Below are positions 1-16,278 of a stretch of 23,995 nt of DNA, one piece after another. Both the position numbers and the translations under genes were made by a program. Positions within the stretch are counted from its first letter, which is position 1; the number at the start of each line of letters is the position of its first letter. The notes under the pieces are model-generated. The model worked only from the letters and a program-made list of their open reading frames with translations. It was not told where the DNA came from and did not search any database. The stretch comes from Chrysomallon squamiferum (lineage: Eukaryota; Mollusca; Gastropoda; Neomphalida; Peltospiridae): NCBI GenBank assembly GCA_012295275.1, contig CM022670.1, positions 9,683,088 through 9,707,082 of the forward strand, given 5' to 3'.

Positions 1-890
1 TTTTTACCACAACAAAAGGAGTTTTTATTATAAAACAAAAATAAATTTAATATATATATATATATATATATATAAAAGTTATTTTTTTTTAGTTTAGCTT
101 AACAAATTAACACCTTGTTTTTCATATGCAAATACACAGATATTCTCAATATATTCTTATCTATTTTTCAACCTTGGCTAAAAAAAAAATAATAAATAAA
201 AAAATAAAAAATAACAACTTTGCATTTGAATTTTTTGTCTTTACAAAAATAAATAAAATCGGTAAAATTTAGGATGAATATTACTGTAACTTCAATATTG
301 ATATACAACAAACTGTCACAGACTCAGTCTACTATGACTGGCACAAATTAAAATCAACATCTCGGAATAACTGACAAGACACACCAACACATACACACGC
401 ACGCACACACGCACACACTCACCATCTCTCTCTCTCATTCACATGATAAAAGATAACTATTGAATTAAATATAAAGACTATATATTGAGAACTTAAAGCT
501 GACAAAAACAATTTTTTGGTTTTCGTTTTATACATAAATCTCTACTAATGACATAAAATTCTGTCTTTGCTCTCAGATTAACAGTTGTTCCAAGTATGCA
601 CTGATGCAGAAGAAAAACAAGGGTCATTCAGTCCTTTCCCGATGTTTCTTTTTACATTTTGTGTGTGTTATGTTAGCAGTATACAAGTATGTTTGTGTGT
701 ATGACTGTATGTATGTATGTATGTATGTAAGTATATTTGTATGTGTGTCTGTGTGTGTGTGTGTGTAAGTATGTGTGAGTCTCTCCATGTGTATATAATT
801 GTGTATGTATGCATTCTATCTACCGAGAGAATTTGTCTGACTTGTCTCTTTCTTCTTCTTAAGATTATTTTTTGCTGTAAAAGAAAGACA
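1..890 (-). other. Probable 3' UTR and 3' flank of the kinase gene (copy 1 of a repeat)
   Basis: There is no coding signal after the stop at 891. The stretch is AT-rich with TG/TATG simple repeats (662-775) and a CA-rich patch (380-420). A minus-strand AATAAA sits at 29-24, a possible poly(A) signal, but the true 3' end is unknown. Positions 1-675 recur with few differences at 10396-11295. Confidence 0.5.
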
Positions 891-6497
<5,607 letters not shown>

Positions 6498-6520
6498 AAC
6501 GACAAAATGCAGACTGCGTA

Positions 6521-6521
6521 A

Positions 6522-6585
<64 letters not shown>

Positions 6586-6860
6586 GTGGTAGCAATAATA
6601 GAAGTAGTATTAGTTGTGGTAGTATTAGTATTACTATTATTAGTAGTAACAATAACTGTAACAGTAATAGTAATAATAATAATAATAATAGTGGTAGCAG
6701 TAATAGAAGGAGTAGTAGTTGTAGTAGTGTTAGTATTACCATTAGTAGTAGTAGTAGTAGTAATAATAATAATAATAATAATTATAATAATAGTAACAAT
6801 AACCATCATCATCACAACAACAGTTTTAATTAGTAAAAGAATAAACAACAACAATAATAA
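6521..6860. repeat. Compound (TAA)n/(TAG)n trinucleotide array upstream of kinase exon 1
   Basis: Pure AAT triplets run to about 6585, then mixed AGT/AAT/ACA triplets to about 6860. Long hydrophobic or Thr-rich frames on both strands here are products of the repeat. The array directly precedes the possible acceptor at 6515-6514. Confidence 0.9.
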
Positions 6861-7354
6861 TTTTAAACTAAAAATCATAGTCATCTGTTTCATTAAATGT
6901 TTCTTTTGGGTACATTTGTGTGTACGTATGTGTGTGTGTATATCTATTTCAAATACTTCCGAACACACAGTTTTGTAAATGGTCTTGGCCTGTACTTTCC
7001 AAATAGTCACTAATCACCTGTGTCTACAGCGTCTCGATTGGTTAGTTATCGTAAAGGGGAATATTTTTATTTTTTAAAAAGGAAGTTCAGAACTCAAAGG
7101 TGCGCTGCTTGACTGGATGTTTTTTATTCACTAAGCATATTTACAATACAGAAAGGTTGTTATGAATGCAGTCGCGTTATATTTCTACATGCTGTAATAT
7201 TTAATACATTTTGAGGCAAGATAACAATCAGCGGATTTTTCTTCTAATAAACTCGAGCATGTGTCTGCTATTTCATAAAAAACACCACAAAAAACAACAA
7301 CAACAGTGCCACAGCACAACAATAAAACATACTAACATTCACACAATAACAAAA

Positions 7355-7356
<2 letters not shown>
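6861..7356. other. Kinase upstream sequence without a recognisable gene
   Basis: No exon-like coding signal. A minus-strand CCAAT (in 'taaccaatcg', about 7033-7042) is the only promoter-like word I noticed, and it may be chance. Confidence 0.4.

Positions 7357-7427
<71 letters not shown>
7357..7427. repeat. (CT)n microsatellite
   Basis: About 70 bp of uninterrupted CT. It forms the outer edge of the inverted copy of the exon 4 region, so it is the counterpart of the (GA)n run at 4845-4937. Confidence 0.96.
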
Positions 7428-7432
<5 letters not shown>

Positions 7433-7741
7433 CATGATATAATGTACATTACTGTGCACTGAATATTATCGTTTCATCACTAACTTGCAGGTGGTGGTGG
7501 AATATTGATCGAAACGAAACAACTAAAAAATTACTACTGCCTAGAAATCCTTTAGGAACATTCATCGTAAGACCTGCCGCAGGTAAGATATTTATTGATT
7601 GATTGACTAGTATCATCATCATCTTTTAATATTATTATTAATATTAGTATTAATATCATAATCATCATCATCATCATCATCATCAATGTTTAATATTAAA
7701 TGACAACTCTTCGTAATAATTTTTCACTTTAATGTAATAAT

Positions 7742-7745
<4 letters not shown>
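7360..7745 (+). repeat. Arm 2 of the inverted repeat: inverted copy of the exon 4 region
   Basis: This is the reverse complement of about 4545-4937. It lies upstream of kinase exon 1 and carries the 3' end of intron 3, the exon, and the start of intron 4. Homology stops at about 7745, where another (CT)n run begins. Confidence 0.85.
7491..7582 (+). pseudogene. Inverted duplicate of kinase exon 4 (SH2 start), plus strand
   Basis: The copy is exactly 92 nt, with an intact acceptor (cttgcag) and donor (gtaaga). It differs from 4692-4783 at three bases. In sense these are GCT to ACT, GGA to AGA and ATA to GTA, giving Ala121Thr, Gly128Arg and Ile136Val. All three are A/G transitions that change the amino acid. 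The frame is open and Arg137 is kept. No SH3, remaining SH2 or kinase exon accompanies it on the plus strand, so it is an orphan exon. It could be an unused duplicate, an exon of an unseen plus-strand transcript, or an assembly artefact. Confidence 0.85.

Positions 7746-7791
<46 letters not shown>
7744..7791. repeat. (CT)n microsatellite at the end of the inverted repeat
   Basis: About 48 bp of pure CT exactly where homology to 4545 ends, so it may mark the breakpoint of the duplication. Confidence 0.95.
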
Positions 7792-7793
<2 letters not shown>

Positions 7794-8004
7794 GTAATGT
7801 TAACAAAACACTGACATTATTCTAAAATACGAACATCGATCAAAGATGACACAAAGATCTCTGACTAAATCACATAAGTAAAACTTGACACGTGAAAACA
7901 AGAGCCTGCTATCGTCAATTACTATGCAACGTCTCCTGTACCCCGTTACCGATTTAAAACAAACAGTGACTGAAAATAAAATATCTAAGAATACAAACAC
8001 TTAC

Positions 8005-8060
8005 CTTACTGTACCGGTACGTCACAAAGTTCAGAAACAGGTTTGTGATGATCTGAAGTA
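8005..8060 (-). other. Candidate non-coding first exon or donor site of the kinase gene
   Basis: On the minus strand 'acagtaag|gtaagtg' at 8012-7998 is a very strong donor match. The upstream sequence has no kinase coding, and exon 1 has a possible acceptor 17 nt before its ATG. A leader exon ending at 8005 and spliced to 6513 is therefore plausible. The 5' limit is arbitrary and there is no transcript evidence. Confidence 0.25.
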
Positions 8061-9023
8061 AAAATTTATTTTATTTTTCCAGGCTGTGTAAAGTGTGCTA
8101 ACAGTTAACAGCTATAAACGCTTCACTAAACAGGTTTCAACGACTCGAAAGGAATATTGTTCAATAATGAACTCTGCTTCTCAAATTAACTTCGTGATTT
8201 AGGCTACCAATACATACCCCGATAACTGTAACACTATCTCACTGACCTAGTAGTTTTATGTCTCGCATGTTGGTTAACTAAAGACAATGTATGTACCAAA
8301 CCTATCTTAAGGCATGAAAAAATGAAAAAGAAAGAAAAAAAAGAATGAAATAACCATTGTAATAAAACATCCTGGTTTAGTTCATAGATTACTTTTAAAG
8401 TTTTATTACTTGACATTGTTAATAAATGGAGAAGTTATTTATCATGGTTTTGTGTGTATTTGATAAGCTAAAGATTGGATTAGTAACAAATTTTTCTTAT
8501 AGAAGTTCAGACAGATATAACCGATTTTGAATATTCACTAAATTAAATCACACAAAAATATTCATTATTTGAAGATAGAAGTGTTTTATTACTAGACATT
8601 GTTAATAAACGGGGAAGTTATTTATCCTCGTTTTGTGAATATTTGAAGATAGAAGTGTTTTTCGTTCAACAATCTTTTAATCTGCAATTATGTTTTTCTT
8701 ATGTTACGTTTATAGGACCAGAGAAGAGGAAACTCACTAACGCATGCCGTACGCTTTTCATTTACGTTTAGCAGCAAAGGATTTTGTTTCATAAATACCT
8801 TCTCTCAAATGGAAAATTATCTGTTTTAATCAAAGGATTTTCATCGAACAACAACAACAAAAAAGTAATAATAATAATAATAAAAAAAATAATAACTAAA
8901 TAAAATAAAATAAGAAAACAAATTGTAATGAATAAATAAATAAATAAATGAATAATAAAAATAATATCTACAGCACGTTTTTCCAGTTCGGTGAATTTCA
9001 GGTGAGGAACTGATAACAAACAT
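8061..9023. other. AT-rich spacer with a local direct duplication
   Basis: There is no recognisable gene. 'gacattgttaataaa.gg.ga' followed by 'agttatttatc' occurs at about 8412 and again at about 8597, a direct repeat with a period near 185 bp. 'atttgaagatagaagtgtttt' also recurs (8568, 8641). Poly-AAT and AAAT tracts fill 8866-8960. Confidence 0.55.
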
Positions 9024-9200
9024 ATTATTTATTCTATTCTATTCTATTTCATTTCATTTCATTTTATTTTATTTTATTTTGTTTTGTTATGTTTTGTATT
9101 TGTATTTGTTTTGTTATGTATTTGTATTTGTGTTCGTTTTGTTTTATTTTATTTAAATGAAATTATCATTATTTTTTTTATTTTTTTTATTTTTGTTCAA
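9024..9200. repeat. Pentanucleotide TATTC/TTTCA/TTTTA array
   Basis: Successive blocks of attct, atttc, atttt and gtttt five-base units run into T-rich sequence. Neighbouring blocks differ by one base, as expected of an evolving pentamer tract. Confidence 0.85.
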
Positions 9201-9864
9201 TTCAGAGACAATTCGAAGAAAAACAGAGAAATATCTTTAAAAGTATTTTCTTTAAAATCAAATACGTAAGGAATAATATAATTTCAAAAACAAATTAAAA
9301 TGGAAAGGTAATTGTGTGTCATCTATCAGTACAGAAAATTTATGTTATGAATTTAAAGAAACGTTTATAAAAAATTTGTCTATTCCTAATGAAGCAGTTA
9401 AAGAATTTGGTACCGTTTCGTTTTGGCATTTTTTCAACAAAACCAGCACAATGTCTGAAAGCCCCATACAACCATCTTGGAAATTTAATTTTACGTTTCT
9501 GTTTGCAAATACTGTTATTTATTTTTAACATTTTATATTACGATTTGTATTACTTTATGTATGTATGTATGTGTGTGTGTATGTGTGTGTGTGTATGTAT
9601 GTATTTTAAATTGATACTATAAAAAATATATAAATTATAGTAATTTTGTAGTTTAGATAAAAAAATAAAATAAAAAAATTAATCAAACGCATTGCAGGAT
9701 TTTATTTACATAATGACGTCACAATATACAGTAATAAAAGTAACCTTTCTAGAATGATACATGAAAATTGTAAAAATTACAAGCTGCGAAACTTTAGTTG
9801 AAATTTAGATACAGATAACCAAAATCAGTGACATCTAAACAAAAATAAACTGTGTATCAAAAGT

Positions 9865-9899
<35 letters not shown>

Positions 9900-10395
9900 T
9901 GCACGCACGTGAATGTTTGAATGTGTGTATTTGTGTATCTGTGAGTATATGACTGAGAAAATGTCACAGTTGAGACTTTGAAGAATATAAAAAATGTTCA
10001 TTCAGTTAAATAGTTTAACATTTACACAATGACCACAAAAAGTCAGTCTTCATGAATGATATTAAGCTTTGCTGTTTTGATTTTTGCTTTAAAACATCCA
10101 GCAAAAATTTTCAAAAATTATTTAAAGTATTTACATATTTAAGTGAAAAAAAGCAGACAACTCAGAGAAAAAGCAAGCACCACTGTTTATGTCTCTTTTT
10201 AATTACACAATATATACAATGTAACAATGGTTTAAAGTCACTTGCTAAAAATTCCTTAATTACTTACTCAAATCTATGTAGAAGCAATATATCTAAAGAA
10301 CTTGAAAATGAGAATTTTTTTTTTTTTTTTTTTTAACATTATGCATGATAATAAAACTAAATAAAGTATGTAGATATTTATATACACTGTATTTT
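9201..10395. other. Gene-free spacer left of the second 3'-flank copy
   Basis: Short open frames lack homology or splice context. GT-rich simple repeats lie at 9560-9605 and 9862-9900. A full palindromic CRE (TGACGTCA) occurs at 9714-9721, with no gene start recognised beside it. By position this is the flank that would lie left of position 1 for a second kinase copy. Confidence 0.4.
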
Positions 10396-11295
10396 TACCA
10401 CAACAAAAAGAGTTTTTATTATAAAACAAAAATAAATTTAATATATATATATACATATATATATATATAAAGTTATTTTTTTTTTAGTTTAGCTTAACAA
10501 ATTAACACAGATATTGACAATATATTCTTATCTATTTTTCAACCTTGGTTAAACAAAAAAAAAAAAAAAAAAATAACCGTACAAAAAGTGGCAGAGGATA
10601 TTATGCAAATATGATGTCAGTAATTTCAATAAAATGATGATAGAATAGAATAGATATCTAAAGAAAGATTTTATGCTTACTATTAAAATTTTTACAAAAT
10701 TAATTGAAATATTGAAAATATTAAATTCAGTTTTATTTGTTCTTGAGTAATTTAACTTTACGAAAAACATATATTTAATTAACGTATATGTTTAATACAT
10801 ATTACTGAAAACGGAAATTTATTAAGCAAATGAACAACTTTGCATTTGAATTTTTTGTCTTTTCAAAAATAAATAAAATCGGTAAAATTTAGGATGAATA
10901 TTACTGTAACTTCAATATTGATATACAACAAACTGTCACAGACTCAGTCTACTATGACTGGCACAAATTAAAATCAACATCTCGGAATAACTGACAAGAC
11001 ACACCAACACATACACACGCACGCACACACGCACACACTCACCATCTCTCTCTCTCTCATTCACATGATAAAAGATAACTATTGAATTAAATATAAAGAC
11101 TATATATTGAGAGCTTAAAGCTGACAAAAACAATTTTTTGGTTTTCGTTTTATACATAAATCTTTACTAATGACATAAAATTCTGTCTTGCCTCTCAGAT
11201 TAACCGTTGTTCTAAGTATGCACTGATGCAGAAGAAAAACAAGGGCCATTCAGTCCTTTCCCGATGTTTCTTTTTACATTTTGTGTGTGTTATGT
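10396..11295 (-). repeat. Second copy of the kinase 3' flank, cut by the assembly gap
   Basis: 10396-10510 matches about 6-115 and 10830-11295 matches about 205-675 in the same orientation, with only scattered substitutions. Copy 2 has about 250 bp between these blocks (roughly 10560-10825) that copy 1 lacks. The match runs right up to the N gap. It could be the tail of a tandem duplicate of the kinase gene or the alternate haplotype placed in series. Confidence 0.9.
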
Positions 11296-11495
11296 NNNNN
11301 NNNNNNNNNNNNNNNNNNNNNNNNNNNNNNNNNNNNNNNNNNNNNNNNNNNNNNNNNNNNNNNNNNNNNNNNNNNNNNNNNNNNNNNNNNNNNNNNNNNN
11401 NNNNNNNNNNNNNNNNNNNNNNNNNNNNNNNNNNNNNNNNNNNNNNNNNNNNNNNNNNNNNNNNNNNNNNNNNNNNNNNNNNNNNNNNNNNNNNN
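11296..11495. other. Assembly gap of exactly 200 N
   Basis: The round length suggests a placeholder of unknown true size rather than a measured gap. Sequences on the two sides should not be assumed adjacent. Confidence 0.98.
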
Positions 11496-11603
11496 TCTGT
11501 TGGCTACTTCGTTCCGGTTGCATTGCTTTCGTTTCAAGCTTCTACCACATACTGAACAAACAGTACCGTTGAGATACTTGGACAGAAAAGATGCCATTGA
11601 AAG
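11496..11603 (-). CDS. Possible partial exon of an unknown gene, running into the gap
   Basis: On the minus strand a strong acceptor (about fifteen T, then ccag, AG at 11605-11604) precedes 108 nt that stay open into the gap. An ATG at 11597 gives 34 residues: MASFLSKYLNGTVCSVCG, then RSLKRKQCNRNEVANR. The CxxC plus a further Cys eight residues on, with basic residues, hints at a small zinc-binding fold. I do not recognise the family. It is not part of the Src kinase. It may be a real first coding exon, a transposon piece or chance. Confidence 0.3.
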
Positions 11604-12337
11604 CTGGAAAAAAAAAAAAAAAATAATAATAAATTCTAAAAGATAAGTCATGAAGTGAATATATTTTCGTGTGTATAATGAGGGACTGATTTTGATAAAT
11701 GCGTGGACTTCTTTTGTTTTGTCTTTTTTAAATATTACTGATTTATCTATTTCAAGTCAACTTGATTTAGTTGTCACTATCAATTTCGACCAAGTTTATT
11801 TTTACCAACAAGGATCGTAAATTTATCTTCATAAACACACCAATGATTTATATGATTATACATTCTCTACAGCCATTACTATGCAAGTTACTGGATAATT
11901 CAATATAGTATTATATATAAAATAATCTTTATTTGTCGAAGACTGCAGGAATACACTAAATATACAAATGTAAATAAATATGACATAAATGTATGTATAA
12001 AACACAACCTGTGATTTTTTCTTGCCTTTTCCTAGAAATGCTATTTTAGTTTCTTATTTATATACTATATACATATACTATATCAATTACCTCTTATTTA
12101 GACACTGAATTGGATTTCTGAAGAAGAAAGAGAAGAATGACATGTTTGTTTTGAAGAAAAAATGCCTTTTTTTCTTTTTTTTCTTTCTTTATTTCTTTAG
12201 TATCTGTTGTTGGTGTTGGTGTTGTTGTTGTTATTCATGTCCAAATTTGATGAAATTCTGTCCATCGTAACCAATGTAAATACCCCAAATAAAGCGAATA
12301 CTTTGAAAGTTTTCGGCATTTTAGTTTCTACACCTTG
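11604..12337. other. AT-rich spacer, no gene seen
   Basis: A poly-A/AAT patch (11607-11635), a T-rich patch (12165-12200) and a GTT run (12208-12232). 'ttttcctagaaatg' near 12030 is shared with the ~1.2 kb repeat and with 21208, so old repeat fragments may lie here. Confidence 0.4.
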
Positions 12338-13560
12338 TATTCGTATTATATCGAAAAATATCTAAATATTTTCATAGTGTTGAGTAACGCCTACAAATAT
12401 CAGTATTAAAAATGCACACATATATAAAAGACAAATAAAATTAACAGTATAAATAGAGAAAAAACTAAATATTCCCATACCTGTATAGTGAACAACCAAC
12501 ACAAAAATGATTAATAACGCCCACTTGAAATTTTCCTAGTAATTCTGACGTAAACTCTTCGCTTTTCCTAGAAATCTGTTTCCAAAAGGTATTTTTTTTA
12601 TAAATTTAAAAGCATAACCTGGATATTCCCAACACAGTGATCACCTCCGACTCTGATCAATAATTGTGCGAACAAACACACACATCCAGTTTTTTTGTCT
12701 TTATACAGATATTGTCTAAACTGAAAGTTGTAAAGTTTAAAAAGGCTTTTTTTAGCCTACGATAATATTTCCGTGAACCGATACGTGATTAACACATGAC
12801 TGCTTTGCAGCGCGACACAAGCGAGGGGTTGTCTTCATAGGATCACTGTATACATAGTATTTGTACATATGCATATATCTTCGCGTTTTCTGATTTTACC
12901 GTTCACGCATTATAATTCACATGTAATCTCTATAAAGATTAGCGTCAAAATACGCAACCATCTGATGCTGAAAATAATTCTATCTATATTATATATAACT
13001 TTATATAGCATTAATTTCGTGTATGTAGAAAATACGCAGAGAAAGCCTTCATCTAAGTTACTTGAAATATAATTCAAAAAATCATTGTTGGTAAGCAAGC
13101 ACGTTATTAGATAATTGTATTAATGTTATGATTCCATCAGTGCATCCGTGAACTGTGTATTATTGTGTCCTGCGGTCCAGTATCAGGTCGCTGTTAACCG
13201 CACACACAGTCACACAGTCACACAGGTAATAAAGAAACGAACTAAGTAGCTAGATTGTAATTATCATGTACCACTAAACAGAACTCATTTTCGGACTATT
13301 TATCCATCTTTTCTACTCCCTGGCCTATAACAGATATGTTCTCGACTAACATGGTTTTATTTTCGAAAGACTAACCCCATCCACCCCAACCCGACTCGTA
13401 CACCCGTATTAATCACCGAGATTTACAAACATCACATTCCATTTATCGCTTCTCGTAAGTGGTTCCACAAGCAGCAATCGTGTATTTTCCAGTGGGAAAA
13501 ACAGTCTTTGCAATTTAAAATGGAACAAATAACTGTTCCGTATTTCGAACAGTTAGCGAG
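12338..13560 (+). repeat. ~1.2 kb dispersed/tandem repeat, isolated copy
   Basis: It starts 'cttgtattcgtattatatcga' and ends near 'ttcgaacagttagc'. Most of it realigns in the same order to 22680-23965, including 'cctagtaattctgacgtaaa', 'gcgcgacacaagc' and 'gtcctgcggtccagtatcag'. I see no long reading frame and no inverted ends. The function and class are unknown. The strand is given only as the orientation in which the copies match. Confidence 0.88.
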
Positions 13561-13822
13561 GTCTTGCATCATCCTATATTGAGACGACCCCTCTAGTTCA
13601 AACAGATCAGTGCTTTACGGGCCGAGGTGTTGGGTTTTTCCTGTATTGCGTTTACAGTTGACAAATACGTGTATTACACGTCAGCCTATATCTGGCGAGG
13701 AACCAAAGATAATCAAGCAAGTATCTGAGCTACTCTTAGCCAGAGAACACTAAGACTAAATTGTAGATTATCCTCGCATATTTCTTTATTACCTAACATT
13801 AGCATATACTCATATATAAGTA
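13561..13822. other. Unique spacer between the repeat and the pogo-like element
   Basis: No coding or repeat signal recognised. Less AT-rich than its surroundings. Confidence 0.4.
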
Positions 13823-14543
13823 CAGTATACCCTCACCTGTTCGCGGTTCCCCATTCGCGGCCCCGCATATTCGCGGGTTAGGCTCTTAACCCTATCGCAT
13901 CGTATGCTGGTATACCAGGCGAGCGTCATAACGTCATAAAAACAAATGTTCGGTAAACCGCACAAACAATATCAATTTTTTTCAATTATTATTGCAATAC
14001 AGTACGTATTTTTTTATAAATGCATACACTGTATGCACAGTGCATATTTTTTGTGACCGTGTATTAATAATGTTTTTAATTGCATATTATTACTGAATTG
14101 TATTATTATTACCTGAACTGTGCGTACTGTATTTATCTGTCTGTTTGCCTTTAAATTTGTTCCACTTTCTGTCAATTCTAATACATATGTTGTACGCATA
14201 GAAAATGACTTTACGGTACAGTAATACTGTATGGGTAGCTATGCTATGCGGTGTTACTGTCCTCCTGTACTTACGTTTCTTTCTGATTAAAATATTGTTT
14301 CAGTACAAAATTAAAATGTGTTTACATTATCATTACTACATTAGTGAAATATATAACTGCATGCAATATTACTACATTATTACTGTATTAATGAGTAAGA
14401 GTGTCTTTAGAAAGTGTTTGGGAAGCATTTAGTACCGTATATAATCTCATAATAGACGTTTTAAAGCTGCATCCAATATTCGCGGTTTTTCGCTATTCGC
14501 GGGGGGTAAGAACGTAACCCCCGCGAATAGCGAGGGAATACTG
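13823..14543. mobile_element. Non-autonomous pogo/Tigger-like DNA transposon, 721 bp
   Basis: The left end is CAGTATACCCTCACCTGTTC and the right end, reversed, is CAGTATTCCCTCGCTATTCG. Both continue with 'cgcggg'-type words ('attcgcgg' repeated). The element is flanked by TA on both sides (13821-13822 and 14544-14545), the tc1/mariner-superfamily target duplication. No transposase frame is present, so it is a MITE-like derivative. The right end also folds on itself (cgctattcgcggggg against ccccgcgaatagcg, 14490-14533). Confidence 0.82.
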
Positions 14544-15600
14544 TATATCTGCACAACATACATAAATTAGGCAAAGACAGTCACACAAACATATTTAAAT
14601 ACATTCACCATTTTCAACTGATAACTGGATAAGCCCAGAGAAAGGACCAGGTATCTCCCTATCCAACTTTTTCCAGTGACAACAAAGAATCTCAAGTGAA
14701 ACGAGCAATAAACACACGTACAAATCAGTTACTGGATCATTCTTGATATAATGTGAACAAATGTTCAGTAATATTATCAGTAGTTATGTGTTGTATAATG
14801 TAAAAGAAAAACCATACTCTTTTCCATAAATTACGTTACTGTATATTATGATGCTAGTTATTTCAAAATGACCAAGGTAATACTTTGTGAAACGTGGAGT
14901 AACATCTAGTTTCTTCCTATAATGTATCTGGTACTCGTGTTGTGTAAGTTTTTTCCACTCGAACCATAAGTGATCAGTGTTAAAGTACATAATATCAGCC
15001 ATATATTAGATTAGATCACACATGCATTCATTATGTGAAATTATCTTCAGTTTAAGTACGTGTATGAAGATCAGTATCTGTCAGTCTCATCACTGGTAAA
15101 AATAACGGAAAATTCCCTCTTCCTACTGGGCAAAGCTGTCATATATTTTATGTTTACCTAGAAAGTATTCACGCTATTTAAAATTATTGTACTATTAAAA
15201 TACTTTAATGTATAAACTTATTATCATTCAGTGCATGTTTTTTCTATTTTAATAATTTGTGAGATTCGTATTTTTCTTCTACGTTCTGACTCCGAAACTG
15301 CAGTTACGACCAAAAGCAGGTAAGATTAGATATAACATTGGGTATATACATGGAACAGGATTAGGCATGATTAATTATCTTAAATCTGATCTTTAGTATC
15401 AAAGTGTACATTCAGTATAAAATGACTGCACCCAGACAGGCATACACCGTTCACATTTGAATACATATTTCATTCATGAGAAAATCTTAGAATTCACTGA
15501 ATGATAAGATTGATAATATAATCATTTTAAACAGTGTAAATCCTTTCTAGTTGTCAATTTAATATTTAGCAATTTCACCATATTCCTGAAAATAATAGTT
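14544..15600. other. Spacer, no gene seen
   Basis: A 72-residue minus-strand frame (15002-14784) has ordinary composition but no motif I recognise and no splice partners. I do not call it a gene. Confidence 0.35.
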
Positions 15601-16059
15601 ATTCTAGTTCAGATGGAGACTTTTTATTTTTACGATATTATTATTATTACTATTACTATTATTATTTCTTTTTTCTTTTTTCATATTATATTTTTCTTAT
15701 TATTAATGTATCTGTTTGTTTTTTGTTTTGTTTTTTATTTTACTTTTACTTTTATATTTAATATATTTTGTTTATTATTTATTTATTTACTTACTCTTTA
15801 ATCCTGATTTATCGGATATAATAATTACGTTTCAGAACTGAATTATATTTTTATTAATAAAAACATAAAAAATGCCGAATTCATGGTAGTTATGTTTATC
15901 TAGAATGGTTTTTTTTTTTTTTATTGGCATTTTTAGTAATCAGGTAATGTCATGAATGTAAGAAGCAATAAGAAAACAAAAAAGAAAAGAATTAAACGGG
16001 GAAATAAAATCGGTGTTTTTCAAAAATAAAATCATAATAATGTGCATATATATATATAT

Positions 16060-16060
<1 letters not shown>
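15601..16060. repeat. T-rich and ATT/TTTA low-complexity stretch
   Basis: Runs of ATT, TTTA and T over 15630-15800 and a 17-bp T run near 15908. Hydrophobic frames here are artefacts. Confidence 0.7.

Positions 16061-16106
<46 letters not shown>
16061..16106. repeat. (GT)n microsatellite
   Basis: About 45 bp of uninterrupted GT following a short (AT)n run. Confidence 0.95.
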
Positions 16107-16110
<4 letters not shown>

Positions 16111-16201
16111 TTTCATTATTATTATTATTCACAACATTTAGCGATGGCTAGTCTCGTTCGATTAGCAACAAGGGTTATTTGTTTATTTAAAAAAAAACAT
16201 T

Positions 16202-16203
<2 letters not shown>

Positions 16204-16275
<72 letters not shown>
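16204..16275. repeat. (CT)n microsatellite
   Basis: About 72 bp of uninterrupted CT. It is not embedded in homology to the kinase inverted repeat. Confidence 0.95.

Positions 16276-16278
<3 letters not shown>

Noticed and set aside
9714-9721. TGACGTCA as a cAMP-response promoter element
   Set aside because: No gene start is recognised beside it, and an 8-bp word is weak evidence.
12869-13098. Short frames on both strands inside the ~1.2 kb repeat
   Set aside because: They are broken by substitutions and indels in the second copy at 23300-23480, so there is no sign of selection on a protein.
14784-15002. 72-residue minus-strand frame as a gene
   Set aside because: No recognised motif, no splice partners, and a length expected by chance.
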